Shown one piece after another: positions 47,389 to 56,634 of a stretch of 64,000 nt of DNA. Under the pieces are notes generated by a model, which searched no databases, had not been told where the DNA came from, and was given only the letters and a program-made list of their open reading frames with translations. The stretch is from Hornefia porci. Lineage in GTDB: Bacteria; Bacillota; Clostridia; Peptostreptococcales; Anaerovoracaceae. The stretch lies in contig NZ_MJIE01000001.1 of NCBI RefSeq assembly GCF_001940235.1, positions 248,001-312,000 on the forward strand. Direction: 5' to 3'. Every line of letters starts with the position of its first letter. Position 1 is the first letter of the stretch. Both the position numbers and the translations under genes were made by a program.

Positions 47389-48059
47389 TGGAGATGATAA
47401 ATGCAGAAGTCCGGGCGTTCCTGAACCGGTATTACAGACCGGTCAGCGACGCTCTGGACCCGTTTCGGGAAACGGGAGAGAAGGACAGAATCCCGATTAT
47501 CCTGAAGGAAACTGAAACTGTGCTGACAATGCTGCTGAAACTGAAAAAGCCGGCCCGTGTTCTGGAGATCGGAACGGCGATCGGCTACTCGGCAGCATTC
47601 TTTGCCCTGTCCTGTCCGGAGGCGGAGATCTATACCATCGAAAAAGATGAGCTGGCATATTCCGCGGCGCGGCTGAATGTGAAACGCGCCGGCGTCTCGG
47701 ACCGTGTTCAGCTGCTGTTCGGCGACGGACAGGAACAGATTGAGAGGCTCCGGGACCGGGGAATCGCGGATATTGACTTTGTGTTCATCGACGCTGCCAA
47801 GAGCCATTACAAAAGGTTCCTGGAGAGCGCCCTGGAAATCTGCGGAGACGGCGCCGTGATTGTCTCGGACAACATTCTGATGCACGGGCTGACAGTGTTC
47901 GAGTCCGATGCACCGGACGGAAAGCACCGCAGAAAACATAATACTAACCGGAGGAAGATGCGGGAATACCTGGATTTCATCACGCGGGATCCCCGTATGA
48001 CCACATCGCTGATGACTGTGGGCGACGGCATGGCGGTCACCCTGTATGAGAAGAAATGA
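47388..48059 (+). CDS. trmR: tRNA 5-hydroxyuridine O-methyltransferase TrmR
   Basis: 223-residue SAM-dependent O-methyltransferase. 'RVLEIGTAIGYSAAFFALSC' is the SAM loop and 'DFVFIDAAKSHYKRF' a metal-dependent catalytic block. In B. subtilis the enzyme in the mltG-trmR-trhP context methylates 5-hydroxyuridine at tRNA position 34 to mo5U. Same order here, so the assignment rests on family plus context. Confidence 0.9.
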   Translation: MEMINAEVRAFLNRYYRPVSDALDPFRETGEKDRIPIILKETETVLTMLLKLKKPARVLEIGTAIGYSAAFFALSCPEAEIYTIEKDELAYSAARLNVKRAGVSDRVQLLFGDGQEQIERLRDRGIADIDFVFIDAAKSHYKRFLESALEICGDGAVIVSDNILMHGLTVFESDAPDGKHRRKHNTNRRKMREYLDFITRDPRMTTSLMTVGDGMAVTLYEKK

Positions 48060-49291
48060 AAAAGATTGAGCTGCTGGCCCCCGCGGGGGATCTGGAAAAA
48101 CTGAAAACCGCCGTAGACTACGGCGCAGACGCTGTCTATTTCGGGGGAGAGATGTTTTCTCTCCGGGCAGGTGCGGGAAATCTCACGGTTCCGGAGATCC
48201 GGGAGGGCGTGGAATACGCCCGTCAGCGCGGATGCAGGTGCTATCTGACCGTGAATATTTACGCGCATAACGAAGATATTGAACCTCTTCAGACGTATCT
48301 CAGAGAGCTGCGCGGCGTTCCGATCGACGCGTTTCTGGTTTCCGATCCGGGCGTCATGGAGGTCATCCGCGGGGAGTTTCCGTCTGCGGAGCTGCATCTG
48401 TCGACGCAGGCGAATATGACAAACTACAGAACCGCGGGGTTCTGGCACAGAATGGGCGTAAAACGTCTGGTCCTCGCGAGGGAGCTTTCTCTTGCGGAAA
48501 TCCGGGAGATTTCACAGAAAAGCCCTGAAGGACTGGAACTGGAGGCCTTTGTACACGGCGCGATGTGCATTTCCTACTCCGGCCGCTGTCTTCTGAGCAG
48601 TTTCATGACAGGCAGAGACGCTAACCGCGGGCTGTGCGCCCATCCCTGCCGCTACCGTTACGCTTTGACAGAGGAGAAACGCCCCGGTCAGTATTATCCG
48701 ATTGAGGAGGACAGCCGCGGGTCGTATATTCTCAATTCCAAAGACCTCTGCATGATCCGGCATATTCCGGAGCTTGCGGAGAGCGGAATTGTCAGCGCCA
48801 AGCTCGAGGGCCGGATGAAGAGTGCGTATTATGTGGCGACGGTGGTTCACGCCTATCGCCGGGCTATTGACGCGTATTACCGCGATCCGGAGCATTATGT
48901 GTTCCGGGAGGAGTGGTTCCGCGAGCTCTGCAAGGCCAGCCACCGGGACTTCACGACAGGCTTTTATTTTCATGACGCAGCGGCAGAGGATCAGAACTAC
49001 GAAACCAGCGCCTACCGGAAGGAATATTCCTTTGTGGGCGTGGTGCGCAGACCGGCGGATGCGGACGGATTCGCCGTTGTGGAGCAGAGGAACAAAATGA
49101 GCCGGGGAGAGCGCATCGAGGTGTTCGGACCGGACATCGGATTCTTCTGCCAGGAAATCGGGGAAATGTACGATCTGGAAAGCGGAGAGCCGCTGGAATC
49201 CGCGCCTCATCCCCAGCAGCTGCTGCGCATGAGGATGGAACAGCCGGTGAAGGAGGGCTACATGCTCCGCCGGAGAATCGAAGAACCCTGA
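48056..49291 (+). CDS. trhP: U32-family protein (TrhP-type tRNA hydroxylation)
   Basis: 411-residue member of peptidase family U32; the TrhP branch hydroxylates U34 of tRNA before TrmR methylates it. Signature 'LEAFVHGAMCISYSGRCLLSS' gives the conserved cysteines; more follow in 'GLCAHPCRYRY'. The start overlaps trmR by 4 bp (ATGA). Only one U32 gene is present here, where B. subtilis has two (trhP1/trhP2). Confidence 0.88.
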   Translation: MKKIELLAPAGDLEKLKTAVDYGADAVYFGGEMFSLRAGAGNLTVPEIREGVEYARQRGCRCYLTVNIYAHNEDIEPLQTYLRELRGVPIDAFLVSDPGVMEVIRGEFPSAELHLSTQANMTNYRTAGFWHRMGVKRLVLARELSLAEIREISQKSPEGLELEAFVHGAMCISYSGRCLLSSFMTGRDANRGLCAHPCRYRYALTEEKRPGQYYPIEEDSRGSYILNSKDLCMIRHIPELAESGIVSAKLEGRMKSAYYVATVVHAYRRAIDAYYRDPEHYVFREEWFRELCKASHRDFTTGFYFHDAAAEDQNYETSAYRKEYSFVGVVRRPADADGFAVVEQRNKMSRGERIEVFGPDIGFFCQEIGEMYDLESGEPLESAPHPQQLLRMRMEQPVKEGYMLRRRIEEP

Positions 49292-49323
49292 AGAAAATAC
49301 AGAGAGCAGTATCGGAAAAAGCT

Positions 49324-49353
49324 TTGCAAGGAACGCGTCATACATGGGATAAG
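49324..49353 (+). promoter_or_regulatory. Weak candidate promoter before the CNNM gene
   Basis: TTGCAA (49324-49329), an 18-bp spacer and GATAAG (49348-49353). Only a moderate match; listed because a 98-bp gap precedes the gene. Confidence 0.3.
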
Positions 49354-49389
49354 CAATGTTGCACGCATAAGGAAATGGAGTGAAGAATC

Positions 49390-50718
49390 ATGACAACAGA
49401 CCCGGATAGTCTGCCGTTATTATGTGTTCTGGCCGCCGCGGCCGCGCTGGTCATACTGAACATGATCGTTGTAATCTGCAATACCGCGATGGATTCGGTC
49501 AGCAGAAGCAAGGTGCGCGGCTGGATGGAAGAGGAGCCGCGGGACCCGCGGGCAGAGAAACTCTGGAAGCTTCTGGAGAAGCCCGCCCGTTACCGTTATA
49601 CCAACAATCTGCTGAGCTATGTGATCACCGCCGCCGGCGCGGTTCTGGTTTTGTTGCTTCCATACAACAAAATCGTCAGCGTCCTCGTGTTCCTGGCCGT
49701 TATCGTGTCCGCAGGCGAGATCTTTCCCAGAAAGCTGGCCGCTCAGCATGTGGAGTCTATCGCGCGGAGAATGGCGGGAATTCAGACCTTCACCTACCGT
49801 CTGCTGCTGCCGGTCACCTGGCTGGAGCTGCAGATCGCCAATATATTTCTGCGTCTGTTCCGTCAGAAAACCAACGTGGACGAGCAGGGATTCTCCGAGG
49901 ATGAAATCATGTCCATGCTGGAGGTCGGTCAGCTGAACGGTGAGCTTCGGGAGGAGGGCAAGAAGATGATCGGAAGCATCTTCCGGTTCGATGACGAGCT
50001 CGCCTATGAGATTATGACGCCGCGGACGGATGTGTTCATGATCGACATCACGAATCCGCCGGAGGAATATGTGGACCAGCTGATGAAGCTGAGGTACACC
50101 AGAATGCCGGTATGCAACGGTGGCGCGGACGATATCATCGGGATTCTGCATATCAAGGATTATCTGATTAAAGCCCGCGAGGAGGGCTTCGACAAGGTAG
50201 ACATCCGCGGGATCCTGCGCCAGCCGTATTTTGTGCCAGAGACAAAGAAAATCGACACGCTGTTCTTTGAGCTTCAGAAGGAGAAACAGCACATCGCCAT
50301 CCTGATCGACGAATACGGCGGCTTCAGCGGAATCGTGACGATGGAGGATATTATCGAGGAAATCGTGGGCGATATAGACGACGAATACGACGAGGAAGAG
50401 GAGAACATCGAGAAGCTGGATGAGGATGACTATCTGGTGGACGGAAATACGGATCTGGATGATCTCAATGAGGCTCTGGGAACGGATCTGGAATCGGACC
50501 GGAGCGAAACCATCGGCGGATACCTGATCGATATGATCGGGGAAATTCCGCGGGACGGTTACGTCAATCAGACGGTGTCCTTTGAGCGGTACACGTTTAC
50601 GATTCTGTCTGTGAGGGAGCGGAGAATTGAAAAGGTCCGGCTGCATATCGACCGGAATTACTCGCCTCAGGATGAGGATGAGAAAACAAAAGAAGAAAAG
50701 GATGAGCAGAAATCATGA
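49390..50718 (+). CDS. CNNM/CorC-type hemolysin-family membrane protein
   Basis: 442 residues. An N-terminal DUF21/CNNM membrane domain (about four hydrophobic segments up to about 155) is followed by two CBS units ('IMTPRTDVFMIDITN' and 'HIAILIDEYGGFSGIVTMEDI') and a CorC_HlyC domain. The tail is very acidic and lysine-rich. The family is linked to Mg2+ or Co2+ efflux. The stop overlaps the next gene as ATGA. Confidence 0.9.
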   Translation: MTTDPDSLPLLCVLAAAAALVILNMIVVICNTAMDSVSRSKVRGWMEEEPRDPRAEKLWKLLEKPARYRYTNNLLSYVITAAGAVLVLLLPYNKIVSVLVFLAVIVSAGEIFPRKLAAQHVESIARRMAGIQTFTYRLLLPVTWLELQIANIFLRLFRQKTNVDEQGFSEDEIMSMLEVGQLNGELREEGKKMIGSIFRFDDELAYEIMTPRTDVFMIDITNPPEEYVDQLMKLRYTRMPVCNGGADDIIGILHIKDYLIKAREEGFDKVDIRGILRQPYFVPETKKIDTLFFELQKEKQHIAILIDEYGGFSGIVTMEDIIEEIVGDIDDEYDEEEENIEKLDEDDYLVDGNTDLDDLNEALGTDLESDRSETIGGYLIDMIGEIPRDGYVNQTVSFERYTFTILSVRERRIEKVRLHIDRNYSPQDEDEKTKEEKDEQKS

Positions 50719-51071
50719 GCGCGGCAGAAAATTCACAGAGAAGGGAGCATGTCTCCCGGGCGCTGATGGAGAAAGCGGCGGAGGCGGCTCTGTCCGCCGA
50801 AGGGGTCAGCAGCATGAGCGGGACGCTGACGGATACGCTGAAAACCGTACCCGGGCTCCCGACGCCGGTCAGAGGCGTGAAAATGTCTGACGATGATGAC
50901 AGGCTGGATATCGATCTTCATATCAATGTTTATTATCACACGAAGATCCCCCAGCTTGCCTGGGATATTCAGAGAAAGGTGAAAAAGGCGATTGAGGAGG
51001 CGTGCAGCCTGCCGGTCAGGGAGATCAACATTCATGTAGACGGCGTGGAAGCAGTGGAGGAAAGAGAATGA
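50715..51071 (+). CDS. Asp23/Gls24-family envelope stress protein
   Basis: 118-residue alkaline-shock (Asp23) family protein of unknown exact role. 'VRGVKMSDDDDRLDIDLHINVYYHTKIPQLAWDIQRKVKKAIEE' is the family core in shortened form, ending in 'INIHVDGVEAVEERE'. Coupled to nusB by ATGA overlap, as in most Firmicutes. Confidence 0.9.
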   Translation: MSAAENSQRREHVSRALMEKAAEAALSAEGVSSMSGTLTDTLKTVPGLPTPVRGVKMSDDDDRLDIDLHINVYYHTKIPQLAWDIQRKVKKAIEEACSLPVREINIHVDGVEAVEERE

Positions 51072-51466
51072 CCAGAAGAGAAGCCAGAGAATTTATGATG
51101 AAGGTGCTGTACCAGATGGATGTGACCTCGGACGATATGACGGGGCCTCTGGAACGGTATGTCCGGGATACCCGCCTGGGCGTCCAGAAGGAATACTGTG
51201 AATCTGTCTATGAGAAGTTCTGCGCCCATAAAGAGGAAATCGACAGTGAGATCGCCCGCTGCAGTATCGGATGGAAAATCGAACGGATGCCCAGAACCGA
51301 CGTATCGATTCTGCGGCTTTCGGTCTGCGAGCTTCTGTATATGCCGGATATTCCTCCGGCAGTCTCCATCAATGAGGCGGTGGAGATAACAAAGAAATAC
51401 GGAACGGATCAGTCTCCGAAGTTTGTTAACGCCATTCTGGGCAGCATCGCGAGGGAGAGAGAATGA
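51068..51466 (+). CDS. nusB: Transcription antitermination factor NusB
   Basis: 132-residue all-helical NusB, which with NusE binds boxA RNA in rRNA operons. The start 'TRREAREFMMKVLYQMDV' and 'PAVSINEAVEITKKYG' plus 'FVNAILGSIARE' are diagnostic. ATG 51068 overlaps the Asp23 stop; an upstream in-frame start would lie inside that gene. Confidence 0.95.
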   Translation: MTRREAREFMMKVLYQMDVTSDDMTGPLERYVRDTRLGVQKEYCESVYEKFCAHKEEIDSEIARCSIGWKIERMPRTDVSILRLSVCELLYMPDIPPAVSINEAVEITKKYGTDQSPKFVNAILGSIARERE

Positions 51467-52449
51467 GCGGCAGATGTTTTCTGGGGATTGATACGAGCAA
51501 TTATAAAACCTCGGTCGCGCTGGTGGATGAGGACGGAAGGATTCTGGCGAATCATCAGCGGTTCCTGACCGTGAAGGAGGGCGAGAGAGGACTTCGTCAG
51601 TCTGATGCGGTTTTTCAGCATGTCAACCGGCTTCCGGAAATGATGGAACAGCTGTTCCGGAAGCCGGGCGGGTTCGACGGGCGCGGGATTGCGGCGGTCA
51701 GCGTGTCGGAAAGGCCGCGCCCGGTGGAGGGCTCGTATATGCCGGTGTTTATGGCGGGGCTCGCCGTGGCTCGATCCACGGCGGCGGCGCTGGGCGTTCC
51801 TCTGTACCGGGTGTCTCACCAGGAGGGGCATATTGAAGCGGTCCGCCACGGCACGCCCCTGGAAACATCGAAGCGGTTCGTATCCTTCCATTTTTCCGGC
51901 GGGACGACAGAGGCGATTCTCGTGGAGGAACAGGAAAACGGAACGTCGTATCACATCGTCGGAGGCAGCCGGGACATCTCCTACGGACAGCTTCTGGACC
52001 GGGTAGGGGTCGCGCTTGGGATGCGCTTTCCCTGCGGCGCGGAGCTGGATGAAATCGCGATGAGCGGTTCCGGGGAGAATCCGGAAGCGGTGCGGATTCC
52101 GGCCATCCGGAGCAGAGACGGCTGGATCAACCTGTCCGGAATTGAAACCTGCTGTCAGCGTCTGATCCGTGAAGGAACGGAGACGGAGGCGCTGATTCGG
52201 TCCCTGTTCCGGGAGATCACCGCATCCGTCGGAACGATGACCCGCCAGATTGCCGAGAAGTATGGCGTTGCGGATTTCCTGTACGCCGGAGGAGTTTCAT
52301 CAAGTCAATACGTGAGGACCCATCTGGACACCGGGACGCGCCGGTACTTCGGCGCTCCGGAGCTCTCGGCGGACAACGCCGTGGGAGTGGCCCTGTCAGG
52401 AGGTAAATATTATGCCGCTGAAGCCTGTCAGCGTAACACAACTGAATGA
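51463..52449 (+). CDS. Kae1/TsaD-like protein (M22 glycoprotease family)
   Basis: 328-residue ASKHA-fold paralogue of TsaD. 'FLGIDTSNYKTSVAL' opens the ATP-binding domain; HQEGH (near 119-123) matches the metal-binding HxEGH of TsaD; 'HFSGGTTEAILV' and 'YAGGVSSSQYVR' match later blocks. Many clostridia carry this second Kae1-like gene between nusB and xseA beside a true tsaD elsewhere. Its role is not established. It ends inside xseA. Confidence 0.85.
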   Translation: MSGRCFLGIDTSNYKTSVALVDEDGRILANHQRFLTVKEGERGLRQSDAVFQHVNRLPEMMEQLFRKPGGFDGRGIAAVSVSERPRPVEGSYMPVFMAGLAVARSTAAALGVPLYRVSHQEGHIEAVRHGTPLETSKRFVSFHFSGGTTEAILVEEQENGTSYHIVGGSRDISYGQLLDRVGVALGMRFPCGAELDEIAMSGSGENPEAVRIPAIRSRDGWINLSGIETCCQRLIREGTETEALIRSLFREITASVGTMTRQIAEKYGVADFLYAGGVSSSQYVRTHLDTGTRRYFGAPELSADNAVGVALSGGKYYAAEACQRNTTE

Positions 52450-53560
52450 TTATCTGAACCGCGTGGTCAGCACGGATCCGCTTCTGAGCAGCGTAACGGT
52501 GCAGGGCGAGGTCTCCGGCGTCAAATACCATTCCAGCGGACACGTATACTTTTCCCTGGTGGACAGCCGCTCCAGACTGAGCTGCTTCCTGCACCGGGAG
52601 AAGGCGATGCAGCTGCAGGAAAAGCTGACAGACGGAATGGAACTGACGGCGTCCGGCGGGATCACCGTCTTTTCCAGAGGAGGGAGTTACTCTCTTTATG
52701 TGCGGTCACTGGAAATCGAAGGGAAGGGTGATCTTGCGGCCGCGTTTGAGCAGATGAAGCGGCGGCTGAACCGGGAAGGGCTTTTCGACCCGGTGCACAA
52801 AAAACCGCTTCCGCCTTATCCGGACAGGATCGGAGTGATCACAGCCGGTACCGGCGCCGCGATCCGCGACATTCTGAAGATTATCCGCAAACGGAACAAT
52901 GTCTGCGATGTGGTTGTTTTCCCCACGGCTGTCCAGGGAGACGGCGCGGCGGAAAAAATCGCCCGGGCCATTGATTTTGTCAACGAGAATTTCAACGATA
53001 TCGATATCCTGATCGTCGGCAGAGGCGGAGGATCTGCGGAGGATCTGTGGGCCTTCAACGAGGAGGCGGTGGCGCGGAGCATTTACGCGTCCCGGATTCC
53101 GGTCATTTCAGCGGTGGGGCACGAGATTGACTTTTCAATCTCCGACCTGGTGGCGGATGTGCGGGCGGAAACGCCTACCGCGGCGGCACAGATCGCCGTA
53201 CCGGATACAGAAGAACTGGCCGGCCAGCTTGAGGCCTGGAAGGAGCAGCTGCGGCGTCATCTGGAAAACAGTCTGATGTATCAGAATCTGAAGGTGGAGA
53301 ATCAGATTCGTCTGCTGCGGGACAGCATGGAGTCGAAAATCAGCGGTGCCCAGAGCTGCCTGGAGCAGTACCGGACCGTCCTGAGGGAGAACGATCCGCG
53401 ACGGATCCTGGCGCAGGGATACTCTATCGTTGAGGACAGCCGGGGCAGGGTGATGCGGGACGCAGACCTGCTCAGCCCGGAGGAAACGTACAGAATCACG
53501 TTTCATAACGGATCGGCGGAGGGTCGCCTGAAGAAGATAGGAGATGGTAGCGATGAATGA
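52412..53560 (+). CDS. xseA: Exodeoxyribonuclease VII large subunit
   Basis: 382-residue catalytic subunit of a single-strand DNA nuclease. An N-terminal OB-fold ('VQGEVSGVKYHSSGHVYFSL') is followed by the conserved 'GVITAGTGAAIRDI' and 'VGRGGGSAEDLWAFNE'. Somewhat shorter than the usual 400-450 residues, mainly in the C-terminal coil. Start ATG 52412 after AGGAGG overlaps the Kae1-like gene by 38 bp. Confidence 0.95.
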   Translation: MPLKPVSVTQLNDYLNRVVSTDPLLSSVTVQGEVSGVKYHSSGHVYFSLVDSRSRLSCFLHREKAMQLQEKLTDGMELTASGGITVFSRGGSYSLYVRSLEIEGKGDLAAAFEQMKRRLNREGLFDPVHKKPLPPYPDRIGVITAGTGAAIRDILKIIRKRNNVCDVVVFPTAVQGDGAAEKIARAIDFVNENFNDIDILIVGRGGGSAEDLWAFNEEAVARSIYASRIPVISAVGHEIDFSISDLVADVRAETPTAAAQIAVPDTEELAGQLEAWKEQLRRHLENSLMYQNLKVENQIRLLRDSMESKISGAQSCLEQYRTVLRENDPRRILAQGYSIVEDSRGRVMRDADLLSPEETYRITFHNGSAEGRLKKIGDGSDE

Positions 53561-53747
53561 GAATAAAATGAGCTTCGAGGAGGCGCTGAGCCGCCTGAAG
53601 GACTGCGCGGAGAAAATTAAGGCTCCGGAAATCAGTCTTGAGGATTCGATCCGCTGCTACGAGGAAGGAATGGAATATTTCGAGCTCTGCAGCAGAACCC
53701 TGCGGGAGGCGCAGCAGAAGATTGAAACCTTTGAGATTAAGGAATGA
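53553..53747 (+). CDS. xseB: Exodeoxyribonuclease VII small subunit
   Basis: 64-residue helical subunit. 'MSFEEALSRLKDCAEKI' and 'SLEDSIRCYEEGMEYFELC' are standard. An in-frame ATG at 53544 lies directly on the ribosome site, so ATG 53553 (9 nt after AGGAG) is preferred. Overlaps xseA by 8 bp. Confidence 0.93.
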   Translation: MNENKMSFEEALSRLKDCAEKIKAPEISLEDSIRCYEEGMEYFELCSRTLREAQQKIETFEIKE

Positions 53748-53785
53748 ACGTGCTGAAAAGGTGCTGAAGAAGGGAAGGCTGAGCA

Positions 53786-54679
53786 ATGAAGGAAAATTAT
53801 GATGAATATAAACAGGTGGTGGAGGACCATCTGCTGGATTTTATTCCGAATATCGATGCAAAGAGCGGTACGCTGTATGAATCCATGAAATACAGCCTGA
53901 CGGCCGGCGGAAAGCGGCTCCGTCCGGTTCTGCTGCTGGCGGCCTGTGAGTTTGCGGGGCGCGATTCCAACGTCGCGCTGCCATACGCCTGCGCACTGGA
54001 ATACATTCATACCTATTCGCTGATTCACGATGATCTTCCGGCGATGGACGACGACGAGCTGCGCCGGGGCAAACCGACCAATCATATGGTTTACGGCCCG
54101 GGCATCGCGACTCTGGCGGGGGACGGACTGCTGAACACGGCGTTTGAGGTCATGTACAAAAATCTGTTCCTCTGCTTTGACGACCCCGCTGAGCTGAAAC
54201 GCAGGATAAACGCCGCCTACGTGATCTCCAAGGGCGCCGGCGTCCGCGGAATGATCGCGGGACAGGTTTCCGACATTGAATCGGAGAACAGAGAATGCTC
54301 CCGGGAAATGCTGGATTACATTCACCTGAACAAAACAAGCGCGCTGATCCGCTGCGCGGTAGAGGCGGGACTGTATCTCGGCGGCGCGGAGGATTCCGTG
54401 ATGCGCGACATGATGCGCTACGCTGAAAATCTCGGTCTGGCCTTTCAGATTGCGGATGATATTCTGGATGTTCGCGGGAACGCGGGAGAGATGGGAAAGA
54501 AAACCGGCGAGGATGAAAAGAACGCGAAGGTGACCTACGTATCCCTGCACGGAATGGAGGCCTCGGAAAAGAGACTGCATGAGCTGACGGAGAATGCGGT
54601 CGCGGCCATCGCCGATTATTATGATAACGCGGAATTTTTCCGGAACCTTGTACTGAAACTGGAGAAGCGCACATACTGA
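53786..54679 (+). CDS. ispA: Farnesyl diphosphate synthase (polyprenyl synthetase family)
   Basis: 297-residue short-chain prenyltransferase. First Asp-rich motif is in 'HDDLPAMDDDELRRGKPTNH' (near 81) and the second is 'QIADDILDV' (near 223). It joins DMAPP/IPP units to FPP. Gene order xseB-ispA-dxs is conserved in Firmicutes, placing two steps of isoprenoid supply together. Confidence 0.94.
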   Translation: MKENYDEYKQVVEDHLLDFIPNIDAKSGTLYESMKYSLTAGGKRLRPVLLLAACEFAGRDSNVALPYACALEYIHTYSLIHDDLPAMDDDELRRGKPTNHMVYGPGIATLAGDGLLNTAFEVMYKNLFLCFDDPAELKRRINAAYVISKGAGVRGMIAGQVSDIESENRECSREMLDYIHLNKTSALIRCAVEAGLYLGGAEDSVMRDMMRYAENLGLAFQIADDILDVRGNAGEMGKKTGEDEKNAKVTYVSLHGMEASEKRLHELTENAVAAIADYYDNAEFFRNLVLKLEKRTY

Positions 54680-54786
54680 CACAGGAAATGAACTTCTCCG
54701 ACTGTGCACGGAAAGCCGCAGAATGAGAAAGACTGCAAAAATCGACCGGCGGAGAGGGAAATTTGAGGAAACAGGACGGGAACAGG

Positions 54787-56634
54787 ATGAAAAAAAATCT
54801 GACTGACTATAATTTTCCGGAAGATCTGAAGGACATGGATGATTCGGAGCTGGAGCTCCTGTCTTATGCCATTCGGGATTTTCTGATTCAGAAGGTATCT
54901 GTGACGGGAGGGCATCTGGCCTCCAATCTCGGCGTCGTGGAGCTGACCATCGGGATACATAAGGTCTTTGACAGCCCCCGGGACCGGATCATCTGGGATG
55001 TGGGACACCAGTCCTATGTTCACAAGATCCTGACCGGGCGGGCAGGACAGTTCGATCACCTGCGCCAGAGCGGTGGAATGAGCGGGTTCCCCAAGGCCGC
55101 GGAGAGCGAGCATGACGCATATGATACGGGGCATTCCAGCACGTCTCTGTCCGCCGCCGCCGGAATGGCGGCAGCCAGAGATCTCCGGAAGGAAAAATAT
55201 AATATAATTGCGGTGATCGGAGACGGCTCGATGACCGGCGGAATGGCCTTTGAAGCGCTGAACAATATCGGCGCGTCCAAATCCAAGGTGATTGTCATTC
55301 TGAATGACAACGGTATGTCCATTTCGAGAAATATCGGCGGACTGTCCAATCATCTGATCCGTCTGCGCTCCTCCGCCCGCTATCTGGACGTCAAGAAAAC
55401 GGTAAGGGAAAGCCTGAACCGTATTCCCGTAGTGGGCAGAGAACTGACCTCCGGCATCTCCAGCGCCAAGGAGCGGATGAAGTATGCGATTCTGAACGAG
55501 GGCATCATTTTCGAGGAGCTTGGATTCACTTATCTGGGTCCTATCGACGGTCACAAAATCGAGGACGTAATCGAAGCTCTGGAAAATACCAAAAAGGTGG
55601 AGGGCCCGGTTCTTCTCCATGTAATCACCAGGAAGGGAAAGGGCTACCGGAACGCGGAAGCGGATCCCGACAGATTTCACGGGATCGGGCCTTTCGATCT
55701 GGAGACGGGAAAGGTTCTGACTCCGCCTCAGCTGAGCTGGTCCCGTGTGATGGGGGACACTCTGACAGAGCTGGGACGGGAGAACCGGAATATCGTCGCC
55801 ATAACGGCGGCCATGGAGTCCGCAACCGGACTGAAGCCCTTTCATGAAGCCTGTCCCGGACGCTGCTTCGATGTCGGAATTGCCGAGGCGCACGCGGTGA
55901 CCTTCGCTGCAGGACTTGCCAAGGGCGGAATGCGGCCGCTGGTGGCCATATATTCTTCATTCCTTCAGCGCGCCTATGATCAGCTGCTGGAGGACGTCTG
56001 TCTGCAGAATCTTCCGGTGGTTTTCGCCATTGACAGAGCCGGTATCGTCGGCGCAGACGGGGAAACACATCACGGACTCATGGATCTCTGTTATCTTCTT
56101 TCGATGCCGAACATGCGGATCCTGACGCCGGCGGACGGAGGTCAGCTGCGGGCCATGCTCCGGTACGCATTTACTCTGGACGGACCGGTGGCGATCCGCT
56201 ATCCGAGAGGCGGATGTGAGCAGGGCGGCAAAGAACAGGTCTTTCATGGCGGGAACGCCCGTCTGTATGACGGACCGGACGGCGATATCTGGGCGGTGGG
56301 ATCTATGGTGAGCCACGGACTGAAAGCCCGGGAAATCCTCGCGGCGCAGGGACTGCATGTGGGCGTCGTTGCGGTATCGGAGGTGAAACCGGCGGATCTG
56401 ACTTTGTTAGAGAAGAAAATCCGCAGAATCTTTACGCTGGAGGACGGCATGACCATCGGCGGATACGGTCAGTATATGGGTGCGCAGCTGCCGCCGGAGT
56501 ACGAAATCCTGAGTCTGGGATGGCCGGATCGGTTCATTGAGCACGGCGCGCCGGCAGATCTCTATCACCGTTACCGCCTGGACGGCGAAGGAATTGCAGA
56601 AAGGATCCGTGAGTACATTGAAGGAAAGGCTTGA
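54787..56634 (+). CDS. dxs: 1-deoxy-D-xylulose-5-phosphate synthase
   Basis: First enzyme of the MEP isoprenoid pathway, thiamine diphosphate-dependent. The 615-residue product has 'GDGSMTGGMAFEALNN' (TPP and Mg2+ binding), 'GHSSTSLSAAAGMAAA' and the pyrimidine-domain 'DVGIAEAHAVTFAAGLAKGG'. ATG 54787 is chosen although TTG 54763 is possible; both have modest ribosome sites. Ends inside tlyA. Confidence 0.95.
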   Translation: MKKNLTDYNFPEDLKDMDDSELELLSYAIRDFLIQKVSVTGGHLASNLGVVELTIGIHKVFDSPRDRIIWDVGHQSYVHKILTGRAGQFDHLRQSGGMSGFPKAAESEHDAYDTGHSSTSLSAAAGMAAARDLRKEKYNIIAVIGDGSMTGGMAFEALNNIGASKSKVIVILNDNGMSISRNIGGLSNHLIRLRSSARYLDVKKTVRESLNRIPVVGRELTSGISSAKERMKYAILNEGIIFEELGFTYLGPIDGHKIEDVIEALENTKKVEGPVLLHVITRKGKGYRNAEADPDRFHGIGPFDLETGKVLTPPQLSWSRVMGDTLTELGRENRNIVAITAAMESATGLKPFHEACPGRCFDVGIAEAHAVTFAAGLAKGGMRPLVAIYSSFLQRAYDQLLEDVCLQNLPVVFAIDRAGIVGADGETHHGLMDLCYLLSMPNMRILTPADGGQLRAMLRYAFTLDGPVAIRYPRGGCEQGGKEQVFHGGNARLYDGPDGDIWAVGSMVSHGLKAREILAAQGLHVGVVAVSEVKPADLTLLEKKIRRIFTLEDGMTIGGYGQYMGAQLPPEYEILSLGWPDRFIEHGAPADLYHRYRLDGEGIAERIREYIEGKA

